Below, one piece after another: positions 1 through 7,669 of a stretch of DNA of 64,000 nt; position 1 is the stretch's first letter; each line of letters starts with the position of its first letter. This stretch comes from Marinisporobacter balticus (GTDB lineage: Bacteria > Bacillota > Clostridia > Peptostreptococcales > Thermotaleaceae). The notes under the pieces are model-generated. The model made no database searches, was not told the DNA's origin, and worked only from the letters and a program-made list of their open reading frames with translations. The stretch spans positions 62,001-126,000 of the forward strand of contig NZ_SLWV01000005.1 of NCBI RefSeq assembly GCF_004345705.1, in the 5' to 3' direction. The position numbers and the translations under genes were made by a program.

Positions 1-626
1 ATATGAAGCAACGCTGCTTTGGCTTGATACTTAGGTCTCGCCATTTGATCATTTTTTACTGGTACTGGCGTTGGAGACTCTCCTTTGGCATATTGTGCCG
101 CATTTTTACCAATTTGTCTGAATGTTTCTTCATCAAGAAGTGGTGCTTGAGGGAATAACTCTAAATTATTGAGTGGCAATAAATCTTTTTGATGGATAAC
201 AGTAGTTCCTTTAGATTGAATACCAATACCAATTCCTGAACCACTAATCTTTGCAGCATCATTGGCAGCAAAAGAAACATCTGATGTTCTAAGAATTCTA
301 ACCACTCTTGCAGTAAGTCCCTCTTCTTCTATCCCTGCTATAACCTCTCTAAGAACCTTATAGTGAGGTAACTCTATGATCGTTTTGCTTTGATGTACCC
401 CAAAAGCTGGACAAACACCTATAACTACCTCATTACTTCTCGTACCAGTCTTTGCTTCTCCCGCTTCTTTTAGTTCTAATTCTTTCATATTTTCAGAAGA
501 AAAGACTTTAATATTTGTTTTTTCTCCCACTTGATTACTCGAAGAACCTTCTTTTTTCTCGTCCATTCCAAAATCCTTTAAAACTTCTTCTATGACACTT
601 CTAATTAAACTTTCATTAATAGCCAC
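1..626 (-). CDS. pduD: Propanediol dehydratase medium subunit PduD (3' end cut by window)
   Basis: Medium subunit of the adenosylcobalamin-dependent diol dehydratase (PduCDE), which converts 1,2-propanediol to propionaldehyde inside the Pdu microcompartment. About 208 codons are visible; the family is about 224, so only the C-terminus is missing beyond base 1. The start is GTG at 626 with an AAAGGGG ribosome binding site upstream. Residues 1-20 (MAINESLIRSVIEEVLKDFG) form a short amphipathic helix followed by a polar linker. This is the layout of the encapsulation peptide known to target PduD into the shell. The body carries the family segments EVVIGVCPAFG and SGIGIGIQSKGT. It follows pduC by 29 bases in the same operon; pduE and later genes presumably continue beyond the left edge. 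Confidence 0.95.
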   Translation of the reverse strand, partial: MAINESLIRSVIEEVLKDFGMDEKKEGSSSNQVGEKTNIKVFSSENMKELELKEAGEAKTGTRSNEVVIGVCPAFGVHQSKTIIELPHYKVLREVIAGIEEEGLTARVVRILRTSDVSFAANDAAKISGSGIGIGIQSKGTTVIHQKDLLPLNNLELFPQAPLLDEETFRQIGKNAAQYAKGESPTPVPVKNDQMARPKYQAKAALLH

Positions 627-655
627 TTTGTACACCCCTTTCCAAATAAAATATT

Positions 656-2317
656 TTAATAATCTTCTGGACTTACTGCATTGGGTATATTTTGAATTTC
701 TTCCCATCTTTCAGCCGATAATTGATACCCGGTTCCAGGACCCATATAGTCATTACAATCATTTACTGCACTAATCACATTAAAGTCTTTATCAATGATT
801 GCAGATGTATGTAGATAGTCTCCTGCAATTCTTTGCTTAAGCATATTGAATACATTTTGAGCAATATCCTTATATCCTCGATTATTTAAAGCTTTTACAA
901 CATCAATTCCTGTAATCCCTTTATTCATCATCTCTTCTGCTGCTTTAAGGTCTTCTACTACATTTCTATCTGGCATATCTTTACTACCATGAGCATATGT
1001 AGCCGATTCAACTTCCTGATCTGTGATAGCTGGAAGTCCAAGTTCACCAAATACAGCCTGTAACGCTCTAGCAGCTTTATTTCTAATCTCTACAACTTCC
1101 TCTTCAGAAACAGGTCTTAACCCTCCATCTACCATAAGGTCTCTTTGTAATATGTTATAATCATCAAAATCCTCAGCATCAAAGTTTGAACCTGCAAACA
1201 TATTATCGTAATTTGGTACAGCACTATATCCTGAAAATATAAAATCTGTTCCAGGAAGCATTTGCATCAACGTTCTTGCTGTTCTTCTGATATCTGAATG
1301 CGTAAATGTCTGGTCATTACCAGAAGCAACCTCTAAATCAAGCATTGTTGTAATTAAATTCTCTGCAAGAACTGCTCTAATACCTGATGGTACGCCACCT
1401 GGAACTCCTATACAGCTAATAGAACCATTTTGAAGTCCCTGAGCACCTGCTCCTTTTGTCACATAGATACATCTAGCCTCTAGATATAACATAGATTTTC
1501 CCTCTGCATATCCCATTAAAACTTCTGAACCTGTTCCAGAAGTAAATCTCATCTTAAGCCCTCTTGATGCATATGCAGATGCTAAGAAAGCTTTTGACCA
1601 AGGCGTATCATCCCCATCTATAAATACAGGCTCTGTTCCATAAACAGAAACGGTTTCAGCATAATTTGTAAGCCCTCTCATACCCAATAAAAGCTCTGTA
1701 GCTTCTTCTACCGCACATTGTGTAAGAATTCCGCCTCTACCAGTTTGTGCTCCTACCATAAGCGATAGTGCATTTAGAGGAGCATACCGAACAATCCCTA
1801 CTGTGGTTTCTTGCTCATCAAATCCTCTTAATGCTGCCTCAGCTGCATCAGCAGCTATTTGAACTGGATGGTCCTTTACATTTGTTACATGGCATTGATT
1901 AGAAGGTGTTTTTCTAGCTCTCATCTTTTGAAGAGACATCATCATTTCAACTACATTCATATTCCCTACAACTTCAACAATCTTTGCAGGTGTCATAGCA
2001 GTAGTAAGATTTATAATTTTATCCCTGGATACATTCACGTCAACTAACATTTTTGAAAGCTTAAGCGAATCCATTTTCATAACTTCTTCTGCTTGGTCTA
2101 AATTAATTGCATAGTCTGCAATAAATCGATCAAGCATATCAAATGCTTCTCTTTTCTTTCCATCTAGCTCTACTACACGTCCATTTTCCATTTTTATGCT
2201 TGGTTTTGGATCATTTGGGCTGTTCATAGCAATCAAGCCAACTTCTGCCCACTCTTTTACAAAACCATCTTGATTAACAGGACGATTTGCTAATACTTCA
2301 AAACGTTTAGACTTCAT
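656..2317 (-). CDS. pduC: Propanediol dehydratase large (catalytic) subunit PduC
   Basis: Large subunit of B12-dependent diol dehydratase. It forms the TIM-barrel active site that binds substrate, K+ and adenosylcobalamin. The 553 residues match the usual length (about 554), and the N-terminus MKSKRFEVLANRPVNQDGF is typical of the family. A TTG five codons upstream lies inside the GGGAGGG ribosome binding site, so the ATG at 2317 is the better start. The region with GGVPSGIRAVLAENL and the SGTGSEVLMGYAEG segment are characteristic of diol/glycerol dehydratases. Sequence alone does not separate diol from glycerol preference; the pduA/pduB neighbours and PocR-type regulators favour propanediol. 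Confidence 0.97.
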   Translation of the reverse strand: MKSKRFEVLANRPVNQDGFVKEWAEVGLIAMNSPNDPKPSIKMENGRVVELDGKKREAFDMLDRFIADYAINLDQAEEVMKMDSLKLSKMLVDVNVSRDKIINLTTAMTPAKIVEVVGNMNVVEMMMSLQKMRARKTPSNQCHVTNVKDHPVQIAADAAEAALRGFDEQETTVGIVRYAPLNALSLMVGAQTGRGGILTQCAVEEATELLLGMRGLTNYAETVSVYGTEPVFIDGDDTPWSKAFLASAYASRGLKMRFTSGTGSEVLMGYAEGKSMLYLEARCIYVTKGAGAQGLQNGSISCIGVPGGVPSGIRAVLAENLITTMLDLEVASGNDQTFTHSDIRRTARTLMQMLPGTDFIFSGYSAVPNYDNMFAGSNFDAEDFDDYNILQRDLMVDGGLRPVSEEEVVEIRNKAARALQAVFGELGLPAITDQEVESATYAHGSKDMPDRNVVEDLKAAEEMMNKGITGIDVVKALNNRGYKDIAQNVFNMLKQRIAGDYLHTSAIIDKDFNVISAVNDCNDYMGPGTGYQLSAERWEEIQNIPNAVSPEDY

Positions 2318-2345
2318 ATTTTTCCCTCCCAATTATTTCAAGCTC

Positions 2346-2380
2346 TTATATCTTATATCTTATATCTTATATCTTATATA
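2346..2380. repeat. Tandem heptamer repeat (TTATATC) between pduB and pduC
   Basis: Four perfect copies of TTATATC run from 2346 to 2373, followed by a fifth copy changed in its last base (2374-2380). The pduB stop codon lies in the fifth unit, and the remaining copies fill the gap before the pduC ribosome binding site. On the transcript the unit reads GATATAA. A gain or loss of a unit would change the pduB-pduC spacing by 7 bases. Confidence 0.95.
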
Positions 2381-3186
2381 TATGGAGTTGTGGTAGCGTT
2401 AGCTGTTCCTGCAAGAGCCTCTAGTGCTTGTAATCCTACTTCTCTAGCTGCAATAAGTGATTGTCTTACTGCTCCAGAATCTCCACAAACCATTAAAATA
2501 ACCTCATTTGAGTGGCTTGTTCCGCCATTTCCAGGTGAGCCATATCCTAAAACCTCAACATTTGCAGCTTTCACTGCCGTATCTGCTATCAACACACCAA
2601 TGGCAGCTGGAGCACCTACAATTAAACCAAACGCTTTCCCAACAGGTGCATTAAACGCTTTATTGCAAGCAAAGCTTGCTCTAGCAGTATATTGAAACTC
2701 TAAATGTCCTGCATCATTTCCATAAACATCTCCAAAAGTTCTTTCTAATTCTTTTAATGTTACTTCTACTGCACGTCTTGCATCAGATACATCTTCTGAT
2801 CCGAATATAATAAGAGAACCATGTCCTGCGCCACCTTCTGTATCTCTTGGAAGCTCTATGCTTACAATTTCAGTATTAGTAGCTTTTACAGCCTCATCTG
2901 CTGCCATGATTTGAGGTCCTGCTCCAGTACGTCCCCCAACAATCCCTATTGAACGGTAATTTTTTTCAAGTTTCATCGCTTCAAGAAGCTGCGAATCCAC
3001 ATTTGCAATCACAAATCCTATCGTATTTCCTATTCCTGTTCCTACAAATTCAGTTAACCCACAATAGGATGGTTTACATGGCTCAGCCTTACATTCCTCA
3101 ACGGGTTGTTGACTAGATTTTTCATCACTTGCGCCTACCTTCTTCATCACTTCTTCCATAATCTTTTCCATTAATTGTTCTTTCAA
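2374..3186 (-). CDS. pduB: Propanediol microcompartment trimeric shell protein PduB
   Basis: Major trimeric shell protein with two fused BMC domains (roughly residues 45-150 and 155-260), 270 residues as in Salmonella PduB. Conserved stretches include GLTEFVGTGIGNTIGFVIANVD, SIELPRDTEGGAGHGSLIIFG and ANVEVLGYGSPGNGG. The start codon is TTG at 3186, six bases after a strong GGAGGTG. Residues 1-18 (MKEQLMEKIMEEVMKKVG) look like an amphipathic helix, consistent with the N-terminal extension that links the shell to the enzyme core. I see no in-frame ATG, GTG or TTG at the place where Salmonella uses an internal start to make PduB', so the short form may not be made here. It sits between pduA and pduC in one operon. 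Confidence 0.97.
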   Translation of the reverse strand: MKEQLMEKIMEEVMKKVGASDEKSSQQPVEECKAEPCKPSYCGLTEFVGTGIGNTIGFVIANVDSQLLEAMKLEKNYRSIGIVGGRTGAGPQIMAADEAVKATNTEIVSIELPRDTEGGAGHGSLIIFGSEDVSDARRAVEVTLKELERTFGDVYGNDAGHLEFQYTARASFACNKAFNAPVGKAFGLIVGAPAAIGVLIADTAVKAANVEVLGYGSPGNGGTSHSNEVILMVCGDSGAVRQSLIAAREVGLQALEALAGTANATTTPYI

Positions 3187-3230
3187 AATTTACACCTCCG
3201 CATTTTTTGAGATAAAATCATTCAATCTAT

Positions 3231-3506
3231 CTATCTACTTGGTAATATTTTTTCAACATCTGTATGTGGTCTTGGAATCACATGAACAGATATTACTTGA
3301 CCCACTTTTTCCGCAGCTGCTGCCCCTGCATCTGTCGCTGCTTTTACTGCTCCTACATCTCCTCTTACCATAACTGTAATAAGTCCTGATCCAATTTTTT
3401 CATAACCAACAAGACCTACATTTGCTGATTTTACCATTGCATCAGCTGCTTCAATGGCTCCCACTAGACCCTTTGTTTCTATCATTCCTAAAGCTTCTTT
3501 TGTCAT
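3231..3506 (-). CDS. pduA: Microcompartment hexameric shell protein PduA
   Basis: Canonical single-domain BMC shell protein of 91 residues that forms hexamers tiling the shell facets, with a small central pore for propanediol. The sequence has ALGMIETKGLVGAIEAADAMVKSANV at its start and the GSGLITVMVRGDVGAVKAATDAG stretch. The pore loop Lys-Ile-Gly-Ser-Gly (residues about 37-41) matches the PduA type. The AAAGGAGG ribosome binding site seven bases upstream of ATG is the best in the operon, as expected for the most abundant shell protein. It is the first gene after the predicted pdu promoter. Confidence 0.96.
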   Translation of the reverse strand: MTKEALGMIETKGLVGAIEAADAMVKSANVGLVGYEKIGSGLITVMVRGDVGAVKAATDAGAAAAEKVGQVISVHVIPRPHTDVEKILPSR

Positions 3507-3564
3507 TGTTTATCCTCCTTTAACTTTTTTTCTGAAAATTCTTAATCAAATCATTTATGTGTCT

Positions 3565-3593
3565 ATTATATGTGCCTCTTGTCCTAATAGTAA
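3565..3593 (-). promoter_or_regulatory. Predicted pdu operon promoter
   Basis: On the minus strand a perfect -10 box TATAAT (3565-3570) is preceded, 17 bases upstream, by TTACTA (3588-3593), a poor -35 box. It lies 59 bases before the pduA start. A good -10 with a weak -35 fits an activator-dependent promoter, in keeping with the adjacent AraC-type response regulator. Confidence 0.5.
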
Positions 3594-3833
3594 TTGAATA
3601 TATTGTCCATCTTCTGTAACAAATTGCTTCCCTTATAAAGAGCATTTTTCAACTTATTGCATGCTTATCATTCTTTTCAGTAGGCCTTAGAATTATTTTG
3701 TCTTCTTACAATAATAAATTGTCATAACACCTAGACTGTTTAAGTTATCTATTTAAATTGCTTCTAAGAAGATACTACAGACTTGTATCTATTTGATCCA
3801 AATGAATCCATAATATAATTTAACATCTATTTT

Positions 3834-3885
3834 TACAAAAAAATATCATCCTAAGAAAAAGCACTCATTTCTTAGAATGATATTT
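3834..3885 (-). terminator. Rho-independent terminator of the AraC response-regulator gene
   Basis: A long inverted repeat (ATATCAT-CTAAGAAA paired with TTTCTTAG-ATGATAT, one mismatch, nine-base loop) is followed on the minus strand by seven T residues. It lies 34 bases beyond the stop codon of the regulator and separates it from the pdu operon. Confidence 0.85.
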
Positions 3886-3918
3886 TAATAGATTGATCAT
3901 CAATTTTTAAATTCAAGT

Positions 3919-5022
3919 TTAAATATCCCATTTCCCATTACTTACAAATGTATTTTTTTTAAAAATGTTTTCTTTCGTTTTATCTTTTTTTGAATTTCTA
4001 TAATCCGTTGGCGTAAACCCTACGATCTTCTTAAAAACCTTACTGAAATAATTTGGCTCATTATAGGAAAGTTCTAGTGCGATGTTTATGATAGGCATAT
4101 TCGTATGTTCCAATAATTCTTTTGCAATCTCTATTTTTTTACTAATCAGATATGTGCTAAAATTAATCCCTACTTTTTTCTTAAATATTCTACTTAAATA
4201 ATAAGAACTCATCGATCCAAATTCAGCTACTTCTTCTAATGTAATATTCTTTTTGCATTTCTTTTCGATATAGTCTAATATCCTGTTCATATCATAGCTA
4301 TACGTCTCATGATTATCATTGGTTATATTTTCAAAAATCAGATTCAAAATCTCTATTAGACTCTTTTGAACTGCATATTGATTTAAAAATATATCAAAAT
4401 CATTTTTGAATTTTTGAAAATATTTTTCAATTTCATGTAGATTCTGTATTTCTAAATCCAATACAATATTCATCAAACTGTCAACCATTTCTTTTAAATT
4501 TGTTGCTATACTTTGTACATCATCTGAACCTAAGTTAAATATCTGGTTGATTATTTCTTTTAACATATATTTTGAATTTTTATAATCTGACTTTTTAATA
4601 TTCATTTTCAACGCATTCATCATACATTCCATATCAATAGGATTTGCGATTTCTCTGCTGATTTGTTTATCAATAGCCTCTATGATTCTTTTAGGTCTAG
4701 CAGGCTTTAATATATAATCATTTATATTTGCAAGAATGGCTTTATGTGCAAAATCAAATTCATCATGTGCTGTAAGAATAATTATAATTGTATTCCTATC
4801 CCGCTTTCTTATTCTTAAGCTAGCTTCTATGCCATTTAACTCATAAATACTTATATCCATCAATATCAAATTAGGCTTTAATTGCTTATCTAACGCCACT
4901 GCTTCTAAACCTGATCCTGTCTCTCCCACAATCTTTATGGTATCTTTAAATTCTCTTTCTATAATCATTTTCAATGCTTTTCTTTCTAATACTTCATCTT
5001 CAACAATCAGTACCTTATACAT
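3919..5022 (-). CDS. AraC-family response regulator, probable activator of pdu genes
   Basis: Cytoplasmic DNA-binding response regulator of 367 residues. Residues 1-120 form a receiver domain with the phosphoacceptor Asp56 (ILMDIS), the acidic pair Glu8-Asp9 and Lys106 (LKPARP). A helical linker of about 130 residues follows. The C-terminal 100 residues are an AraC/XylS double helix-turn-helix (EEVAEFGSMSSYYLSRIFKKKVG, then IALELSYNEPNYFSKVFKKIVG). Its start overlaps the end of the PocR-domain kinase gene by eight bases, so the two are translationally coupled and form a cognate pair. Position next to pduA implies control of the microcompartment operon; that is inference. Confidence 0.9.
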   Translation of the reverse strand: MYKVLIVEDEVLERKALKMIIEREFKDTIKIVGETGSGLEAVALDKQLKPNLILMDISIYELNGIEASLRIRKRDRNTIIIILTAHDEFDFAHKAILANINDYILKPARPKRIIEAIDKQISREIANPIDMECMMNALKMNIKKSDYKNSKYMLKEIINQIFNLGSDDVQSIATNLKEMVDSLMNIVLDLEIQNLHEIEKYFQKFKNDFDIFLNQYAVQKSLIEILNLIFENITNDNHETYSYDMNRILDYIEKKCKKNITLEEVAEFGSMSSYYLSRIFKKKVGINFSTYLISKKIEIAKELLEHTNMPIINIALELSYNEPNYFSKVFKKIVGFTPTDYRNSKKDKTKENIFKKNTFVSNGKWDI

Positions 5023-6277
5023 TTAAATCACCTAACTCCGTATTAAGTGGTATTTGTATTTTAACCGTAGTTCCATGGTTTAATCGGCTATTAACATCTA
5101 ATACATAAGTTTCTCCAAAGTAATAACCCAACCTTTTATTAATATTATTAAGCCCTATCCCAGTAGAAAAAGTATCTTTTCTATGTTTTTTATTTTCATA
5201 CAATAGCATATTTAGTTCTTCTTTTGAAATCCCAACCCCATCATCTTTTATTTTTATGACTACTTTATCATTTAATTTATAACCAACAATCTCTATGCTT
5301 CCTCCATCTTTCTTCTTTTCTATCCCATGGTTTATAGCATTTTCTACAATCGGTTGAAGGATCATAAAAGGAATCATCACATTCTTTAACTCTTCTTCTA
5401 TCTCAATCTTATACTTTAATCTATCACAAAGCCGCATCGATTGTATTTTAAGATAATTTTCTATGTATTGTATTTCATCTTTAAAGTATACGAGATGGGT
5501 TGAATTTTTCTTGAGGGTATATCTTAAAAGTTCCGCAAACGAGAATACGATTTCCTGAGTATTAACAGCATTTTCCAATAGCGCGAGTCTCGAAATGGTA
5601 TTAAGTACATTAAATAGAAAATGTGGATTCATTTGGGATTGAAGGGATTTTATCTCAGAATCTTTCAATGATTTTTCTAGTTCAGCTCTAACTTTTATTT
5701 CTTTCACAAGTTCTAAATTTTTCTTGCTCAGTTCTGCTTGTACCAAATGAACTAACCCTTTTTCTACAATATAATTTGAAATAACAAACATCATATCTGC
5801 TGCAGCTACAAACTTTTTATAAGGAATTACTTCTATTTCATCATAGGCTGTAGCAAGTGCATCATCTTTTTTTTCTTTCCAATCTGATGAACTTGTTACA
5901 GATACAACATCTAAAAAAGCTTTATTTTCTTCCTCTATTTTTACTTGTCCAGCTAATACGGCTCCTAAATATTGTTCCCTTATAATAATGGGTATGGCAA
6001 AGTCTATAAGTCCTGCATGACATTCATAAACACAAGGTTTTCCACTTCTAGCAGCTTCAATTCCGCCATGTGCATCCGAACGAAAACATGCTTCATTACA
6101 TTTTTCTATTTTTCTTAACAGTGTACAGAATTTAGAAAAATTACTATATCTTGTTATAGGCCTTCCCATATAGTCTACTGTCACAACAGCAAGTCCAGTA
6201 GCTTCTGAAAATCTATCTTGTATTTCTTGAAGCACATCTATATCTATGCAGTCATTAATCTTAGGAAAATTATTCAT
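5015..6277 (-). CDS. PocR-domain sensor histidine kinase (LytS/YesM type)
   Basis: Sensor kinase of 420 residues without transmembrane segments. Residues about 10-175 are a PocR ligand-binding domain with a cysteine set (Cys51, 60, 64, 82, 86). In Salmonella the PocR regulator responds to propanediol. A coiled-coil linker (about 175-210) leads to a His_kinase domain with the NPHFLFN box (His219) and a HATPase with NAINHG and the G boxes DDGVGIS and GIGLNNI. The start has GAGGGAGATGAATT before ATG. It is coupled to the AraC response regulator. The ligand is probably propanediol or a related compound of the pathway; that is inferred from the domain and position. Confidence 0.9.
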   Translation of the reverse strand: MNNFPKINDCIDIDVLQEIQDRFSEATGLAVVTVDYMGRPITRYSNFSKFCTLLRKIEKCNEACFRSDAHGGIEAARSGKPCVYECHAGLIDFAIPIIIREQYLGAVLAGQVKIEEENKAFLDVVSVTSSSDWKEKKDDALATAYDEIEVIPYKKFVAAADMMFVISNYIVEKGLVHLVQAELSKKNLELVKEIKVRAELEKSLKDSEIKSLQSQMNPHFLFNVLNTISRLALLENAVNTQEIVFSFAELLRYTLKKNSTHLVYFKDEIQYIENYLKIQSMRLCDRLKYKIEIEEELKNVMIPFMILQPIVENAINHGIEKKKDGGSIEIVGYKLNDKVVIKIKDDGVGISKEELNMLLYENKKHRKDTFSTGIGLNNINKRLGYYFGETYVLDVNSRLNHGTTVKIQIPLNTELGDLNV

Positions 6278-6329
6278 AATTCATCTCCCTCAAAATTTTT
6301 TGGTGGTAAATGCTACTGCTAAATACTTT

Positions 6330-6992
6330 CTATATTAAAAACGATATGCCCATACAAACAATATTCACCATAAACAATGTAAGACTTATAAAAAAACATT
6401 TTGATTTTACAAGACATATTCCCGAATTTCGATAAATCATTTCACTCAAGTCCTTATGCGCTAACTTAAAATGATACTCTTTGTTTATGTGAATGGGATA
6501 TTCCTCTTTTTCATTACGCTTCAGTAACCTATTATAAACCAATAATAACAAGACCTCTTCGTTCATTTCAGCTACATCCTTATAACTGTAAATATTTTTT
6601 GTTTCATATTTATATAAATCCTCTTTATATGAATCTTTTTTTTCTAATTTATCTTCATTATTTCTTCTAATTACTACCCGTGAATGAGAAAATACACTAT
6701 CATTCTTTTCTTGAATTTCTTCAATTTCACTCAATCCTTCATTTCTATCATCCTTTCCTTTGTTAACTTTAACTTTCGAAAATACAGGAATTTTCTTTCC
6801 TATAAAAGAATATGCAGATATCATTATAGAAATCACACACAAAATCAGTGAAATTTCCTTAAGTAATAACCCTGAACCAAAAATAAATGATATCAACCCT
6901 AAGTTTATAGCAATAAGTCCACTATTTCTTGCTTCTTCGAATACAATCCAATTATTTGTTCGATCCAATATATTATTTAATTCTTCTAACAT
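6330..6992 (-). CDS. Membrane protein resembling Pycsar effectors (PycTM/DUF5706-like), orphan
   Basis: A 220-residue protein. The N-terminal helix LDRTNNWIVFEEARNSG leads into a pair of transmembrane segments (about residues 26-65), then a long charged cytoplasmic middle. Near the end is a helix, HKDLSEMIYRNSGICLVKSK, running into a third transmembrane segment at the C-terminus. This pattern (short NxWI helix, two membrane spans, then a D/Q-rich NSxI helix before a final span) recalls the membrane effector of Pycsar anti-phage systems. The match is by architecture and short motifs only. No nucleotide cyclase gene is nearby, so if it is such an effector it is unpaired. A generic unknown membrane protein is the alternative. 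Confidence 0.4.
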   Translation of the reverse strand: MLEELNNILDRTNNWIVFEEARNSGLIAINLGLISFIFGSGLLLKEISLILCVISIMISAYSFIGKKIPVFSKVKVNKGKDDRNEGLSEIEEIQEKNDSVFSHSRVVIRRNNEDKLEKKDSYKEDLYKYETKNIYSYKDVAEMNEEVLLLLVYNRLLKRNEKEEYPIHINKEYHFKLAHKDLSEMIYRNSGICLVKSKCFFISLTLFMVNIVCMGISFLI

Positions 6993-7491
6993 AATTTTTA
7001 TCTCCTTTTAATTAATACAAATTATTAAGATTTCATTCATACTAAAAACACTATAGGCACAATCTATATAATTCATAAAGAAGCAAATTATGTAATTTAA
7101 ATATATAATATCATTTTTTATGATATTTTTAAATAATTTACCTAGAATTTATGCGCCTAATAAGCCTATAGATTTCTCATATGCTTTTATTAAAAATTAG
7201 CATCCCTTTATATAATCATAACTTTATTTGAATTAAATCCTTTAACACTAATTTGTTCCCTTTCTATAACTATTTGTCTATTTAATCTATCAAATTTTAC
7301 GCCTTTTATTCAAAAGATACTTTTTTGTCATATGCCTATACTTTTTTAACTTCTTTGTTTCAATGTATATACTATATAATCTTCTGATATTAACCCTTTC
7401 TGGTCTTTAAAAATTACAAATAGAAAAGCTCTAGCAATTATGTTGACCTATCATTGAAAACGACAAAATAATCATGATAGGAGGATAACAT
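6993..7491. other. AT-rich gap upstream of the Pycsar-like gene
   Basis: About 500 bases between divergent units. It should hold the promoter of the minus-strand membrane-protein gene and that of the plus-strand small reading frame starting at 7492. I see no convincing -35/-10 pair, RNA gene or repeat. A TTGACC at about 7443 with AAATAA 17 bases later is the best, weak, plus-strand promoter candidate. Confidence 0.3.
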
Positions 7492-7647
7492 ATGCTAGGG
7501 CTTAATAAATATTCTATTAATAAAATCAAATCTGAATTATTCATCATAATTCATTAAGAAATCAAAAATGGTTTTGATTTTACATCCATCAGCAACTGTA
7601 ACAAGGTAGTAAAGGCAAACCGCCTGCAGAAACGATTAGATATGTAA
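7492..7647 (+). pseudogene. Small Spo0E-like reading frame interrupted by one in-frame stop
   Basis: ATG at 7492 follows a strong AGGAGG (about eight bases). The frame runs 21 codons (ending KIKSELFIIIH), meets TAA at 7555-7557, then continues in the same frame for 29 codons (EIKNGFDFTSISNCNKVVKA, then NRLQKRLDM) to a second stop at 7645. Read through, it is a 51-residue protein. Its two-helix pattern (helix 'IKSEL...IH', loop, helix 'VVKANRLQKRLD') resembles Spo0E-type aspartyl-phosphate phosphatases, small proteins that restrain sporulation. One substitution would restore the gene. Spo0E membership is tentative; the single interrupting stop in a well-primed frame is seen directly. Confidence 0.45.
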
Positions 7648-7669
7648 AAATTGTACTATATTTTCTATC

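Larger units (their letters stand above)
3507..3918 (-). other. Control region between the pdu operon and its two-component genes
   Basis: A 412-base gap holding the pdu promoter near pduA and the terminator of the response-regulator gene at the other end, both annotated separately. The middle (about 3600-3830) is AT-rich, with no reading frame or strong repeat that I could support. It is the natural place for AraC-type activator sites upstream of the weak -35 box, but I could not recognise a clear direct repeat. Confidence 0.5.

Noticed and set aside
656..774. A plus-strand frame opposite the end of pduC and the start of pduD
   Set aside because: It is antisense to two well-supported pdu genes and has no ribosome binding site.
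2346..2380. CRISPR-like repeat
   Set aside because: The unit is seven bases with no spacers; it is a simple tandem repeat. No CRISPR array was found anywhere in the window.
3507..3918. Possible adenosylcobalamin riboswitch ahead of the pdu operon
   Set aside because: No B12 box or other cobalamin-riboswitch consensus is present; the promoter is close to pduA.
7570..7640. GGCAAACC-like string resembling part of a c-di-GMP-I riboswitch
   Set aside because: The conserved tetraloop, receptor and downstream stems are absent, and the bases read as an in-frame small protein.
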